Notes: generated by a model from the letters alone, not told the origin. 64,000 bases of DNA from Margaritifera margaritifera (GCA_029931535.1 JAQPZY010001495.1:1214001-1278000); one strand, 5' to 3'; positions 11,281 through 20,669 are shown, numbered from the stretch's first letter. Translations and numbers: made by a program.

Positions 11281-11517
11281 ACTTTCACAAAGTATCAGTG
11301 TGCATGTTTCTTATGTTTTTTTTTTATAAAAGGTCTCGAGCATTAATTTGTAGAAAATCTGGAAAGTAAAAGAGTTTCATTTTTTTTTCACTAGGTAGAT
11401 TACTGAGGGATTATAACCGATTGTATGTACGTATGTATGTATATATGTTTATATATCTCTTCTAGAAGTACATTGTGATTCATTCGTTCCTTTATTTATT
11501 CACGCATTTATATGGAT

Positions 11518-11598
11518 ATGAAAACTGGTGAGAGATGGACTAAGAAATTGTTTGGCCTATCTGGATGTGGAAACTGGTGATAGGTAGACTTAGACATT
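11518..11598. repeat. About 50-bp direct repeat at the element A insertion site
   Basis: Two copies of a unit starting GAAAACTGGTGAGAGATGGACT / GGAAACTGGTGATAGGTAGACT lie left of element A. A third (GAAAACTGGTGAGACGTAGACT) lies right of it at about 26189-26210. Element A therefore appears inserted inside a small host tandem array. Confidence 0.6.
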
Positions 11599-11870
11599 AG
11601 TAGTTATAGGTGGGTACTGGGGGTCTAGGGGGTCTCCTATGTTAAACAGGGTCAAAGATTTATAGGGTCTAGGGGAATTTAACATGGGAAAGTGTTGACC
11701 CTATAAATCTTTGGGTCAAGCGGGGGCGCTATGGGGTCAATGGGACTTAACATTATGTCCCTGTAGAGTCCCCAAAGGTAGCGTACGAGAATTTAACATG
11801 GCGGGGGGCACTATAGGTATCTACGGAATTTAACATAGGGGGTGGCACTCTGGGTACCAACGGAAATTTA

Positions 11871-12021
11871 ACACGCCGTGTGTAGTGACGAATACAACGT
11901 CATCTACCATCCAAACACCCCATACTATACCATCAACACGCCGTGTGTAGTGACGAATACAACGTCATCTACTATCCAAACACCCCACACTACACTATCC
12001 AACACGCCGTGTGTAGTGACC
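11871..12021. repeat. 65-66 bp tandem repeats inside the TIR, 2.3 copies
   Basis: Units start at 11871, 11936 and 12002, each with the near-palindrome ACACGCCGTGTGTAGTGAC; the third copy is cut short. The same array stands in the right arm near 25739-25891. The repeated palindromic core could bind a terminal protein or transposase, but that is inference. Confidence 0.85.
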
Positions 12022-12575
12022 TTCTGCCTAGTGGCTATATCTATATAGCCTAGAGTTATATATAAAGCATTACCTATACCTCAGATCATGTTGGAGGTGT
12101 CAGTAAATTTGCATATATTGTACCTATGTTATAAATAGCTTTTATCAAGGGAACTAACTTATAATAACACTAAAATGGACGTGACTAAATGTTGTATTAA
12201 ACTTCGGGAACCGTCACGGACTTTAGCGTTGACTAGAAAAAATCTGGAACATTAGATTATAATGGCCTAGACTAAAAGTAACACCAAAAATTCCGAAATC
12301 GTACCGGACGTTAGCGGAGACTGAAAATAATCCGGAAAAAAAAAATGGAAAAAATTGACTGAGACAAAAAATAGTACTAAAATTTCGTAACTCATTTTAA
12401 ATTTTGTTGTTGTTATTTTATATTTTTTTATATACAAACTCAAATAAACCCAAAACCCAAACCCAAACCTAACACACTATCCCAAATGCCTTGTGTGCTG
12501 CCTAAAAACCCCAAAAACCTGTTATCAGACGAAAGGGTATGACAAAGGGATGAAATCACGCCAACATACTATCCA

Positions 12576-13160
12576 ACATATACACCATCCATTTTTTTAT
12601 TTTTTAAATTTTTTTTATCAAAACACACACACCACACAACCATTTTTTTTACTTTTTTAAATTTTTTTTATATCAAAACACACACCACAAATATACAATC
12701 CATTTTTAAAAAATTTTTTTTTTATATCAAACACAAAACTTACACATACCACAAATATACAATCCATTTTTTTAAATTTTTTTTTTATATCAAATACAAA
12801 ACTTACACACACTACACAACCATTTTTTTATTTTTTAAATTTTGTTTATATCAAAACACGCACCACACTATCCATTTTTTTTACTTTTTTATTTTTTTTT
12901 TATATATCAAATTCAAACTTACACACACCACACAAATCATTTTTTAACTTTAAAATTTTTTTTATATCAAATACAAACTTACACACACTACACAACCATT
13001 TTTTTACTTTTTTAAATTTTGTTTATATCAAAACAGGCACCACACTATCCATTTTTTTATATTGTAATCTTTGTTGCTGCCATCTTCTTGATCTGTTGAG
13101 ATCTTGACGAGTCAACGAGAATGACTACACTGACCAACGCATCGCTTTATATGCTTAACG
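12576..13160. repeat. AT-rich tandem array present only in the left TIR
   Basis: About eight diverged copies of a roughly 60-65 bp unit follow one another (12588-13062). Each is a run of T/A (ATTTTTTTTATATCAAA) followed by ACACACACCACA and CAATCCATTTT. The matching place in the right arm joins directly. Thus this is an expansion after, or independent of, TIR homogenisation, or a deletion in the right arm. Confidence 0.8.
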
Positions 13161-13395
13161 CGCGGACGCGATGGAAAACATGGTATTGTTTCAGATCGAC
13201 AGTGAGATAACAGATAGAGGAAAGAGGTAACTTTTTTTAGATCGATAGAAAGAGAGAGAGAGAGAGAACATAATTATTTTTTTTCAAATTCAATAAAAAA
13301 CCACACAACACCATATTTTTTTTCAACAATAACCATTTTTTTAATCAACAATAACCATTCTAACATAAAAAAACTAACAATTCAACAATAATTTT

Positions 13396-13962
13396 TTAAA
13401 CAGGAACATATTTACAAGGTTGACAACGTTGGGTAGGTAAACTAAACTTCCACCTTTCTACATCGACATCATTCTGATTGACATTACGCTTGTGAGCTAA
13501 AGACAAGAGATAACCAAAATGTTCACAAAACCATCGTTGTACTTTTACATCATTTCTAGCATAGTCGCTATTAAACCAAGTCAGTAAATGTTCTAAGGAA
13601 TATCCAAGACTGCGTTGATGAAGAAAATGTACACAATATTGTCCACACACCATGGAATCCGATCCTTGTAATCGAACATTATTGAATCGAGTCGAGACGG
13701 CATTTCTTCTCATAAAGTCGATGATCTCGTTTTCCAAAGGAGGTAATCCATAAGAATCAAAATATTCCACACAGTGAGCGTTGGGAAAGTACACGGCAAT
13801 CCAGTGGGTTCCTGGTAGATGACTGTCGTCGGTATTGATGACATAGGCATGAACGTCTTTCGGTTTACGATGAGGTAGTTCATCTTTAGCACACACCACA
13901 GGATTCCAAGAAGAAGTGTAGGAACTACAAGTCAATAGGTAATGAAGTTCCCTGGTATCCAT
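13396..13962 (-). CDS. Adenovirus-type cysteine protease (maturation protease), element A
   Basis: This 188-residue protein has the adenain-like catalytic layout of Polinton proteases. His53 lies in GTHWIAVYF, Asp69 in EYFDSYGLPP, Gln99 in RLQGSD, and Cys106 in SMVCGQYC. In the virion these enzymes (C5-like family) cut capsid precursor proteins during maturation. The ORF opens with ATG at 13962 and is uninterrupted. It is the outermost gene on the left, next to the TIR, and transcribed toward it. The length is slightly under that of adenoviral protease. All catalytic positions look intact, so it could still be functional. Confidence 0.9.
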   Translation of the reverse strand: MDTRELHYLLTCSSYTSSWNPVVCAKDELPHRKPKDVHAYVINTDDSHLPGTHWIAVYFPNAHCVEYFDSYGLPPLENEIIDFMRRNAVSTRFNNVRLQGSDSMVCGQYCVHFLHQRSLGYSLEHLLTWFNSDYARNDVKVQRWFCEHFGYLLSLAHKRNVNQNDVDVERWKFSLPTQRCQPCKYVPV

Positions 13963-13993
13963 ATTTTTCTTCTTCTTCTTTTTTTTTTTGTCT

Positions 13994-14530
13994 TCAATGG
14001 AAATAATAGGTCACCAATTCACACCTGGCTTTATGCTTGAATTGATTTGTCTTGTAATTCCAGGAATATTCACGTCGGATAGGTTCTGCACTCTGTTGAA
14101 TGAGTCCTTCGATGCGTCTGATATCAAGATAATCAAGTGGAGGAGAAGAAGAAGTCTGCAAGTCTTTATACCATTTTCTCAACACTTTTTCGTCCGAGTT
14201 CTGGGACCAGGCCGTTTCCAAATATTCGTCCAATTGTTCTTCGCCCATCATCATCATACATTGGTCGTGTTGTATCTGACTGGGATGATCGTTTTGACAT
14301 CCATGACATTGTTCTCGGACTAGACTGTTAATTATTTTACTCAATTCCTGAGCATAACAGGAGACTAACTGTTTTTCTTGTTCTGGCCATCGAGAAATAA
14401 ATCCAGTAAACTCGGTTTTAGGTTCTGAATGAATGACTTCGTCATCATCATCATTTGTGGTAGTTTGTGACTGTTGAACTTCACAAAATCCCTCATCTAT
14501 TTCCATAGGTTCTTCTTCTACGTGTTGCAT
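13994..14530 (-). CDS. Acidic protein with Cys/His cluster, function unknown
   Basis: This 178-residue ORF lies between the capsid and protease genes in the same direction, with about 15 and 31 base gaps. An acidic N-terminus is followed by residues 75-91 with CHGCQNDHPSQIQHDQC, giving a possible C-x2-C-x3-H-x5-H-x2-C metal site, then a helical C-terminal half. The Cys/His pattern resembles small uncharacterised proteins I associate with Polintons, but I cannot name a family. It might be a regulatory or minor virion protein. The ORF is intact and starts with ATG. Confidence 0.6.
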   Translation of the reverse strand: MQHVEEEPMEIDEGFCEVQQSQTTTNDDDDEVIHSEPKTEFTGFISRWPEQEKQLVSCYAQELSKIINSLVREQCHGCQNDHPSQIQHDQCMMMMGEEQLDEYLETAWSQNSDEKVLRKWYKDLQTSSSPPLDYLDIRRIEGLIQQSAEPIRREYSWNYKTNQFKHKARCELVTYYFH

Positions 14531-14545
14531 CTTTTTTTTCTTCTT

Positions 14546-15898
14546 CTAATAGTCTAGAATCACTTCTCTCAAACTGTTGATTTCTAGAGTGTTATCAAAT
14601 TCTGCATACAAGACGACGTTCACTGTCTCGGGTAGAGGATATGCAAACTGAAGTTCCACACGAAGTGGGCCTGATTTTATAGGGTGGAAATGTCCTTCAT
14701 CGCTGACTTGGTCAGGAGTGAAATCAAATCCCCACAAGGCATACCCTCCTGCATAATCCTCGTACGAAATGCCGTGGCTGGTGTTGGTACCTAACTGTCC
14801 TGTGGCTTCAAACAGGCTCAGGTAAGATCGCAAGTAATTTTTATGGCCGTCGCTAAAGTTAGGTTCAAAAGGTCTGGTACACAAGGTCTTGCCATCTCGA
14901 CTGACTTCTATCTTGGAGACGTTGTAGTGTTTAAACTCGAACGGATTCTGATCGTGGACTCCGTTGAGGGCTGCATTACTGACGATGCCAATCAGCAAAC
15001 GTTTGGGGAGCTGTCCTTGGAAGACGTGATCTTCGACTTTGGATCGGAGTCCAGCGGCAATGGTAAAGGTTTTCACTTCCACGCGTCGCACAGGATACTT
15101 GGAAGTAGCTCTGCTCAACGTTTGACTGATGTCGTTGGCTACTTTTGGTAAGACTTCCACACGTCGCACGTAAAGTTTGGCTTCTTGGATTTTGGTTTTC
15201 CACTCGTTAGCATGAGCCATCAAATGGAAGGCGGCACTACTGCGATTCAGTCTCAGGCGTACATCCACTCCGTTCAACAAATACTTGTCTTGCAACCACA
15301 TGTCCAAATGCAAACGATCTATCAGTTCTAAACTTCGTCTGATTTTCTTTCGACGGTCGTTAAATCCCACATTGTGAGGGACTGCTGGAATTATAGGATC
15401 ACCATCATTAGCAGAAGTCTTCGCCGGTACTGACAGCTCTGTGTCGTTGAACTTTTCCGAGGTGTCAGGTTTCCAGACCACCGAAGCATCCAGATGAGTG
15501 TTCTTAGCTTCTTTTCCGTACGTCAAGAGATTTTCCAAGTAAGCACGGTAAGGGTAAGTATCCAAACTGCTGCTGACCAGTTTGTTATTCAAGTACAAAT
15601 CTACTTCGCTGAACAAGGAATGCATGAAATTATTGACGGGTGCCACTCGGGCAGCTTCCCCAGGAAGGTTGTTGTCATATTTTTGTACTTGAAGTTTCAG
15701 GTACAAGTAACTGTTATTCAGATCGATGTAATCTTCGGTTTGTCCTTTGATTTCAAATTCGATAGGAGCTGATTCCGTCAAAGACAATACAGGATGAAAT
15801 TCCACCCATTGGGATTCTTGCATCATCATCATGGTAGGAGGCATAGAAAACTTATCCAGTTCTGACTTGGTACATTCGCAAGAATCTCGGTGCATCAT
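14546..15898 (-). CDS. Major capsid protein, F54H12.2-like double jelly-roll type
   Basis: The frame has about 450 residues from the first ATG at 15898; a longer reading to 15910 would need a GTG. The N-terminus CECTKSELDKFSMPPT and the following segments (QTEDYIDLNNSYLYLKLQV, PVNNFMHSLFSEVDLYLN, SLDTYPYRAYLENLLTYG) match proteins annotated in invertebrates as F54H12.2-like. These are regarded as the capsid protein of one Polinton lineage. The C-terminal half is beta-rich, ending in a typical YAEFDNTLEIN strand. It would form the icosahedral shell with the penton encoded upstream. The frame is intact. It differs from the hexon-type capsid of element C. Confidence 0.8.
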   Translation of the reverse strand: MMHRDSCECTKSELDKFSMPPTMMMMQESQWVEFHPVLSLTESAPIEFEIKGQTEDYIDLNNSYLYLKLQVQKYDNNLPGEAARVAPVNNFMHSLFSEVDLYLNNKLVSSSLDTYPYRAYLENLLTYGKEAKNTHLDASVVWKPDTSEKFNDTELSVPAKTSANDGDPIIPAVPHNVGFNDRRKKIRRSLELIDRLHLDMWLQDKYLLNGVDVRLRLNRSSAAFHLMAHANEWKTKIQEAKLYVRRVEVLPKVANDISQTLSRATSKYPVRRVEVKTFTIAAGLRSKVEDHVFQGQLPKRLLIGIVSNAALNGVHDQNPFEFKHYNVSKIEVSRDGKTLCTRPFEPNFSDGHKNYLRSYLSLFEATGQLGTNTSHGISYEDYAGGYALWGFDFTPDQVSDEGHFHPIKSGPLRVELQFAYPLPETVNVVLYAEFDNTLEINSLREVILDY

Positions 15899-15912
15899 TT
15901 TTTTTTTCACAG

Positions 15913-16368
15913 TTAATAATCAAACACGTCTAGTTCTCTGACGGTTCTTTTTCTTTTCTTATTCTTTTTGGAACTGCCGTGTGTTCTTTTATGAACTTTG
16001 AAAGGATTTCGATGTTGTCGTCGTTTCTTTCTACCTTGTCCTTGCTGTGAAGTGGAGGAAGAAGTAATGCCAGAGCCTGAAGCGTGAAGCGTATTTATAG
16101 GATTCTCTCGGAGACCTAAAAGATCTTTGCCAGTGTTCATCAACACATTTTTGCCTGCTCTCATAAAGGCTTCTTTAGGATTTTGTTTGTCGATGAGGAC
16201 ATTTTGCAAAAATTCTTTTCCTTGTGTCAAAGCGGCATCTTTTAAGGCATGAAATCCTCGAGTCACCATCGGTTTCAAAATAGGAGCTACCGTCCGAAAT
16301 GCCGATTTTAACATATCTCCTAAACCATGTCCTCGTTGTCGAGTCACTCCTTGGTACACTGGATACAT
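15913..16368 (-). CDS. Small basic virion protein (pVI/pX-like)
   Basis: This 151-residue protein starts with ATG at 16368. The N-terminal part GHGLGDMLKSAFRTVAPIL followed by small helical repeats is the style of minor capsid/core proteins in Polintons. The C-terminus is strongly basic, rich in KKRK and RKRT clusters, which suggests DNA or nuclear targeting. It sits directly between penton and major capsid, the usual place for a minor virion protein. Adenovirus pVI or pX are functional analogies, not proven homologues. The frame is intact. Confidence 0.5.
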   Translation of the reverse strand: MYPVYQGVTRQRGHGLGDMLKSAFRTVAPILKPMVTRGFHALKDAALTQGKEFLQNVLIDKQNPKEAFMRAGKNVLMNTGKDLLGLRENPINTLHASGSGITSSSTSQQGQGRKKRRQHRNPFKVHKRTHGSSKKNKKRKRTVRELDVFDY

Positions 16369-16395
16369 TTTTTTGTTTGGGTCAGTTACAATTCG

Positions 16396-17363
16396 TTAGA
16401 GAACTTGTTTTTTTCGAAAATGTAGTTTCACCGTGACTTTTCCTTTGTCAATGAATGGCACATCTTGTCCCAAATCTCCTTTTATACTAATGTTGACACT
16501 GTCAAAATACGATTTACTGACTGGAAGATAATGAGGATGTACAAATTCACGATGAACGTGAAACGTGTTTCCACCTTCTTCGTACGCACCAGCAGAAGTA
16601 TCCACTTTGAAAGGAATGACTCTCAGTAAGGGAGCAGCTGTGTGGCCCACCACGTTGTACTCCACCACATCGGAGTACACAAACATTAAATTCAGTCCAA
16701 CGTTCAATTCGATAGGGGTGCGAAAAGCCTCTCCGAAATCTGTGTTGGTGTGGATTGTTCGTTCACCATGATACTTTTTATTTCCACCCAAAATATCAAA
16801 CAACCCAGCAGAAAAACCGATGGTCATGAATTTTCTTTCGTGCGCGGGTAAGTGTTTGCCTTCTTTCTCGTCGAATGGCTTTCCCTCATGCCCTTTCAAA
16901 AATTGCAAGAGGAAACGGCGTGCCACAGGATGGTATTTGATCTCTACCCATTTTTAGTTTTTTTCCAAGGCTATGCCAAATTGGGCTTCGAAGACGGCCG
17001 CAATCGTCTCCACCAAATGTTGAGCACTAAAATAATACCCTTCAGGAATTCTCATGCGATAGGTCGAGTAGGGAGTATTGTCAGTTTTTGAACTCATTTT
17101 TTTCCCAATTTCAGGATCATGAGCGTCCAACTCTTTTTGCACTTTTTCGTTATAGATTGCTACGTCAAAAAAATGGTTTGATTTCCAGACACATTCTTGA
17201 TTTGCGTAGGATGAATGATTTCTACCAAAGCCACTTCCCAATGAGCGTCGTGATCCAATTGGAAGGCCTCAGGTAATTTGGGCGTGAAACAACATAATTT
17301 GTTGTTGGGAAACACATCCATGGAACTGTCACTGGGTAACGTTAAATAAAATTGGTCATTCAT
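16396..17363 (-). pseudogene. Penton-like minor capsid protein, broken
   Basis: The reading starts with ATG at 17363 (FYLTLPSDSSMDVFPNN), the typical opening of the single jelly-roll penton protein of this Polinton lineage. After about 60 codons the frame is lost in a run of seven T on the coding strand (around 17168). It continues in a second frame to an in-frame TAA (16951-16953) and goes on in that same second frame to 16396. The late part contains SDVVEYNVVGHTAAPLLRV, a conserved penton stretch. Two breaks make this a pseudogene unless frameshifting or readthrough occurs. The start overlaps the preceding stop as ATGA. Confidence 0.75.
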
Positions 17364-17791
17364 AGTTCTAAGGTGGTTCTGGTGTCCGAGGAGTCACTCA
17401 AGTGGACAGAAGAATGATGTTCAAAGGGTTCCAAAAGAGGACTGGTATTGTGGTGACTGGAAGAAGAAGGTGGACTGGCGTTGCTCGTACTCCCGTGGTG
17501 GTGACTGTTGTCCGTCGTCGTCGTAAATTTCAAAGAGGGACTGGGTAAAAGATAACCGATGCAACTGCTAAGTAAAATGGTCCACAATTGTTTGTCTCCT
17601 TGTTGCAAACTCAAATTGGCAATAGCTGCCCCGATGACACAATACACTACAAAAATTTGGCAGAAAAAGACGATTTGATTTTTAGGCACACGTTCTCCAC
17701 ACCACACCCAGAGCGGTTGTTTTTGTAATTCTTGAAGAGAAGAACTCTGTGAAGGAGTCGTTGAAGTCGTGGTTGCTGTGTTGAATGGCAT
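17360..17791 (-). CDS. Small two-TM protein, in frame at the 3' end of the integrase ORF
   Basis: An internal ATG at 17791 opens 143 codons with a Thr/Ser/Gln-rich start, then PLWVWCGERVPKNQ, a hydrophobic helix (VFFCQIFVVYCVIGAAIANL), LWTILLSSCIGYLLPSPSL, and a His/Ser-rich tail. A similar short membrane protein ending in LLSSCxGYLLPSP is, as far as I recall, common in Polintons next to the penton gene. It may be translated separately from the internal ATG or as an integrase fusion after loss of a stop codon. Its TGA overlaps the penton ATG (ATGA), suggesting coupled expression. Confidence 0.55.
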   Translation of the reverse strand: MPFNTATTTSTTPSQSSSLQELQKQPLWVWCGERVPKNQIVFFCQIFVVYCVIGAAIANLSLQQGDKQLWTILLSSCIGYLLPSPSLKFTTTTDNSHHHGSTSNASPPSSSSHHNTSPLLEPFEHHSSVHLSDSSDTRTTLEL

Positions 17792-18922
17792 GTTGTTGGG
17801 GTACTTCTTTTTCTTTTTATAGTCGACGACTTGAGAAGCAGCAATCCAAGAATCAAAACTAGGAGGATATCCTTTCCAACGTACTTTGACTTCTTCTACT
17901 CGTCGTTTGCCTACTTTGCGTGTTCTTTGTTCGAGAATGCTTTCGATGTCGTACAAGGCGTCTTCTTTTTTGGTCACTCGTTGTAACTCAGGCAAGTAAA
18001 ATGTTCCTTTGAGTACTTCACCGTGCATGTCTTCCAATTTATAGACGGGAGGATCGCGTCCACGGACGGGGGTAGTGACACGAAACAATTCGGTGGTCCA
18101 GTTTGGTAAATAACCTTTGTCAAAAGTACGTTTGGTTTTTCCGATGCGAACCCAATCACCCGTCTTTAACTCCAGCAAGGGTTTCTTCTTCTGAGGTGGT
18201 TTCCTTTTTGAGGTACCAAACAATTTATCAAACACGGTCACTTCGTTTTCAGGGCTGACCTCTTCGGGGGCACATCCGATGCTACGATGGTACGATTGAT
18301 TGTACGCTTTGACCAAACGGGGTAACACGTCGATGTACTTGAGAGTATGTTGATGTGTAAAATATTTCCACATACGTTCTTTCAAAGTTCTTTGAAAACG
18401 TTCCACGATACTGGCTTTGGTTTCAGGATTTTCGGTAGTAAAAAAATGAATTTGTCTTTGTTTTAATTCTTTTTGAAAAGCTTGGTTTAGAAATTCGGTG
18501 CATTTGTCAGTTTGCCATCGTAAAGGTTGGCGTTCACTTTGTTTCAAGACCAATTTTAAGGCCCGTACCAATTCGGTACTGCTTTTAGAGGTTAAAGGCA
18601 CGACCCAAGCAAATTTGGAAAACACGTCGATGACACAAAACAAATATTTGTGACCACGATTGTAAGTGGCTAAATGAGAGACGTCGGCTAAATCGGCTTG
18701 CCATTGATGATCGATGCCTTCCACTTGGGTTGTACTTCTAGAAAATTTACGTCGAATGGGTTTGTGTAACGTGTACGTCGATTGTTCTTGTAACCATCGT
18801 CCTACTTCGGACAAACGTACACTTTTCAATTTACTTTTGGCAGCTCGATATAATTTTTGAACTCCTCCGTAACCAGCAGCATGGCCAGGATTGTAATAAA
18901 TGGTAGCTAACAGTTTCTCCAT
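17360..18922 (-). CDS. rve integrase with chromodomain and C-terminal membrane module
   Basis: The ORF has 520 codons. The retroviral-type integrase core holds Asp77 (QADLADV), Asp139 (QTDKCTEF) and Glu174 (SIVERFQRTL), the DDE triad that joins Polinton ends to target DNA. The glycine normally after TDK is Cys140. A linker region (ELKTGDWVRIGK) precedes a chromodomain at about 323-368 (YDIESILEQR, VRWKGYPPSFDSWI), thought to guide insertion to chromatin marks. From residue 378 the frame continues without a stop into a separate small membrane protein with segments at about 418-437 and 446-460. The join is odd, because that module is usually its own gene. Confidence 0.9.
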   Translation of the reverse strand: MEKLLATIYYNPGHAAGYGGVQKLYRAAKSKLKSVRLSEVGRWLQEQSTYTLHKPIRRKFSRSTTQVEGIDHQWQADLADVSHLATYNRGHKYLFCVIDVFSKFAWVVPLTSKSSTELVRALKLVLKQSERQPLRWQTDKCTEFLNQAFQKELKQRQIHFFTTENPETKASIVERFQRTLKERMWKYFTHQHTLKYIDVLPRLVKAYNQSYHRSIGCAPEEVSPENEVTVFDKLFGTSKRKPPQKKKPLLELKTGDWVRIGKTKRTFDKGYLPNWTTELFRVTTPVRGRDPPVYKLEDMHGEVLKGTFYLPELQRVTKKEDALYDIESILEQRTRKVGKRRVEEVKVRWKGYPPSFDSWIAASQVVDYKKKKKYPNNMPFNTATTTSTTPSQSSSLQELQKQPLWVWCGERVPKNQIVFFCQIFVVYCVIGAAIANLSLQQGDKQLWTILLSSCIGYLLPSPSLKFTTTTDNSHHHGSTSNASPPSSSSHHNTSPLLEPFEHHSSVHLSDSSDTRTTLEL

Positions 18923-18928
18923 GATTCC

Positions 18929-19530
18929 TCAAGAATAAGTCAACCAAGTACCAATGCTCTTTTCTTCGTGGGGTATCTTTTTGGATTGTTTACGTGTCCG
19001 ACGAGCCACTGGTGTAAAAGAAGATGTTGTTTGAACAGGGGTCATCGGTTCTGTTTTGACTTCTGTCTTCACTTCTTCCTTTTTCTTTTCTGAGGGTAAT
19101 GGGGTAGACAACATCTTTTCATCCAACTTGGTGTGGCTAGCTTTTTCTTTTTAAGAGGTGGAGTTTGTAACTCTTCTTCTTCTTTTTTTTCTTCTTTTAC
19201 GGTCATCCCTGTACCGGTGTCTGTTTTAGTGGTGGTGACTTTAGGTTCGCTTTTCATCATCGTCTTAAAATCTCTCAGAGTGGGTGGAGCTGTTTCGTCT
19301 ACAGCTTTTTGGTGAAAGAGTTGTAGACGTTGTAAAAGTTGACCGTACCGTTGCGATTTTTCTGTTTCTGACAAATCGCTTCGTTCCATCAGGGTTTGTA
19401 ATTCTTGTTGTAACTGGAACATCTCGTTGAGATTAAGATTGGGTGGTAAATGAGGTATCCGTTGTTCGTTCCAACGATGAAATTCCATCCATCGTTTGTA
19501 AGGTACTAAAGTCAGTTTTCGTCCTTCCAT
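18929..19530 (-). pseudogene. Lys/Glu-rich conserved Polinton protein, one frameshift
   Basis: The first ATG is at 19530 (MEGRKLTLVPYKRWMEF). The N-terminal half holds a helical stretch with SDLSETEKSQRYGQLLQRLQ, a pattern (LVP near the start and a DxEKxxxY...LQ helix) seen in an uncharacterised Polinton protein family. The C-terminal half is lysine- and glutamate-rich. The frame breaks at the A/K-rich stretch near 19090-19140 and resumes in another frame ending at 18929 (KKKEEVKTEVKTEPM). It lies 6 bases before the integrase start. It may be a core or scaffold protein; no enzyme motif is seen. Confidence 0.5.
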
Positions 19531-19602
19531 TTCATCCAAAGGTACCAAAAAGGTGTGGTCTTTTCAGAGAAGGGTGGTCCTTTTTATCTTCTTTTTTTTG
19601 GG

Positions 19603-20040
19603 TTATCGCATGACATCTCCTAAAAGTGGTCCAGCAATCGTTCCTAACAAAGGACCCGCTATTTTTAACAACGGTTTTAACAGCATAGGTAGAAATCCTC
19701 CTCGTTGCACCAACATTTTTTTCTTTTGTTGAAGAGGTATTTTCTTTTTCACCATTTGACGAAGAACGTTCCGATGTTTACCTAATTTTTGTTTCTGTAT
19801 CTTGGACAAAGGTACCGTTCCTTTCAAAACGTTCAAACAACATTCACACACGGTATCGATGATTTCTTTGGGGGCTGTTTGAATGAGTTGTTTTCGCATG
19901 GGAGGATTGGATTTGGTCAGGACAGACAAGACGTCCCAATGTTTCGCCAGAGGAGGGGGAAGTCGTCCTTTTTTGGTGGTTTTACTTTTCTTATTTTTTC
20001 GGTGGATGGTGGTTGTGGTGTGCACGTTTGGGTTCCATCT
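19603..20040 (-). pseudogene. Helical protein with hydrophobic GGF tail, pX-like; 5' frameshift
   Basis: The main frame (about 140 codons to 19603) has a basic start, then a helical region with VCECCLNVLKGTVPLSKIQK and KHRNVLRQMVKKKIP, and ends LVQRGGFLPMLLKPLLKIAG plus a second hydrophobic repeat. This combination is common in Polintons and is often viewed as a small membrane-active or core protein. The only nearby ATG (20038-20040) is in another frame, so a frameshift in the A-run near 19995 probably separates the start. A TATA box lies about 46 bases before that ATG. The helical half resembles the 94-residue protein at 20670-20954. Confidence 0.55.
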
Positions 20041-20085
20041 TAGAGGTGAGGAGTAAGTCTGAAGTCTCTGGCAGGGTACCCTTCT

Positions 20086-20093
20086 ATTTTATA
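20086..20093 (-). promoter_or_regulatory. TATA box for the 19603-20040 gene
   Basis: On the minus strand TATAAAAT lies about 46 bases upstream of the ATG at 20040. The spacing is like that at 20992 and 21796. Confidence 0.5.
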
Positions 20094-20661
20094 CTGGAAC
20101 ACGTCTCCACTGATTGTCTGCACGACGTACCAACTTCACGACAGGCATCACTCGACGTTGAGGTGTTTTCAAGGGATTAAATCGTCTCAATTCTTCTTTG
20201 GATAAATCCAACAAACTTTGTAAGATACCAGTTCTTTCTTGAACTTTGGTTTTAGGGGATGGTACTTTGTTGGCGGCCGCTGCCATAGCCAAATCAGCCG
20301 ATGTCGTCGAGGGTCCCGAAGTGGTGACTTTCGAAATAGGTTTCCATTTTTGCATCAAATTAGGAAACACTTGTCTTAAGTCCGGTTTGGCAGGCATCAT
20401 CGTGAAGGGTGGTGAAGAAGACAAAGATGATGGGGACGAAGGAGAAGGAGACCTCGTCACGGTTGTTTGTCGTGGTGTCTTGCGGGTGTACGTTTGCGTC
20501 CTGGCCGCAGTACCTCTCTTGCGGCTCCTTGCAGTGGTGGTGGTAGGTGTTTTCTTTTTCTGGTGGGTGGTTTTCTTTTTCTTTGGACTTTTCTTCTTTT
20601 TGGGTGCTTTGGGTTTTTTGGCTTGGGCATTAGGATCCCATTTCAAAAGCGAACGAATCAT
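20089..20661 (-). CDS. Lysine- and serine-rich basic protein, histone H1-like composition
   Basis: The protein has 190 residues starting with ATG at 20661 (MIRSLLKWDPNAQ). Residues 15-40 are almost entirely Lys/Pro, followed by Thr/Arg and Ser/Pro-rich stretches. A more ordinary C-terminal part carries PDLRQVFPNLMQKW and LLDLSKEELRRFNPLKT. The composition suits a DNA-condensing core protein inside the capsid, similar in role to adenovirus core proteins, but this is inferred from composition only. It begins 8 bases after the preceding gene's stop, indicating a tight cluster. Confidence 0.55.
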   Translation of the reverse strand: MIRSLLKWDPNAQAKKPKAPKKKKSPKKKKTTHQKKKTPTTTTARSRKRGTAARTQTYTRKTPRQTTVTRSPSPSSPSSLSSSPPFTMMPAKPDLRQVFPNLMQKWKPISKVTTSGPSTTSADLAMAAAANKVPSPKTKVQERTGILQSLLDLSKEELRRFNPLKTPQRRVMPVVKLVRRADNQWRRVPV

Positions 20662-20669
20662 GACCCCTC

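Larger units (their letters stand above)
11599..13314 (+). repeat. Left terminal inverted repeat of element A
   Basis: Sequence from 11599 can be followed base by base against the reverse complement of the right end, with scattered mismatches, up to ACACAACACCAT at 13314. This arm is about 1.7 kb because it contains an extra segment at 12576-13160. Near the tip, CAAAGATTTATAGGGTC and its inverse GACCCTATAAATCTTTG (about 11649-11720) form a potential hairpin. Further in are 65-bp tandem repeats. The inner edge lies about 80 bases before the stop codon of the protease gene. Confidence 0.9.
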
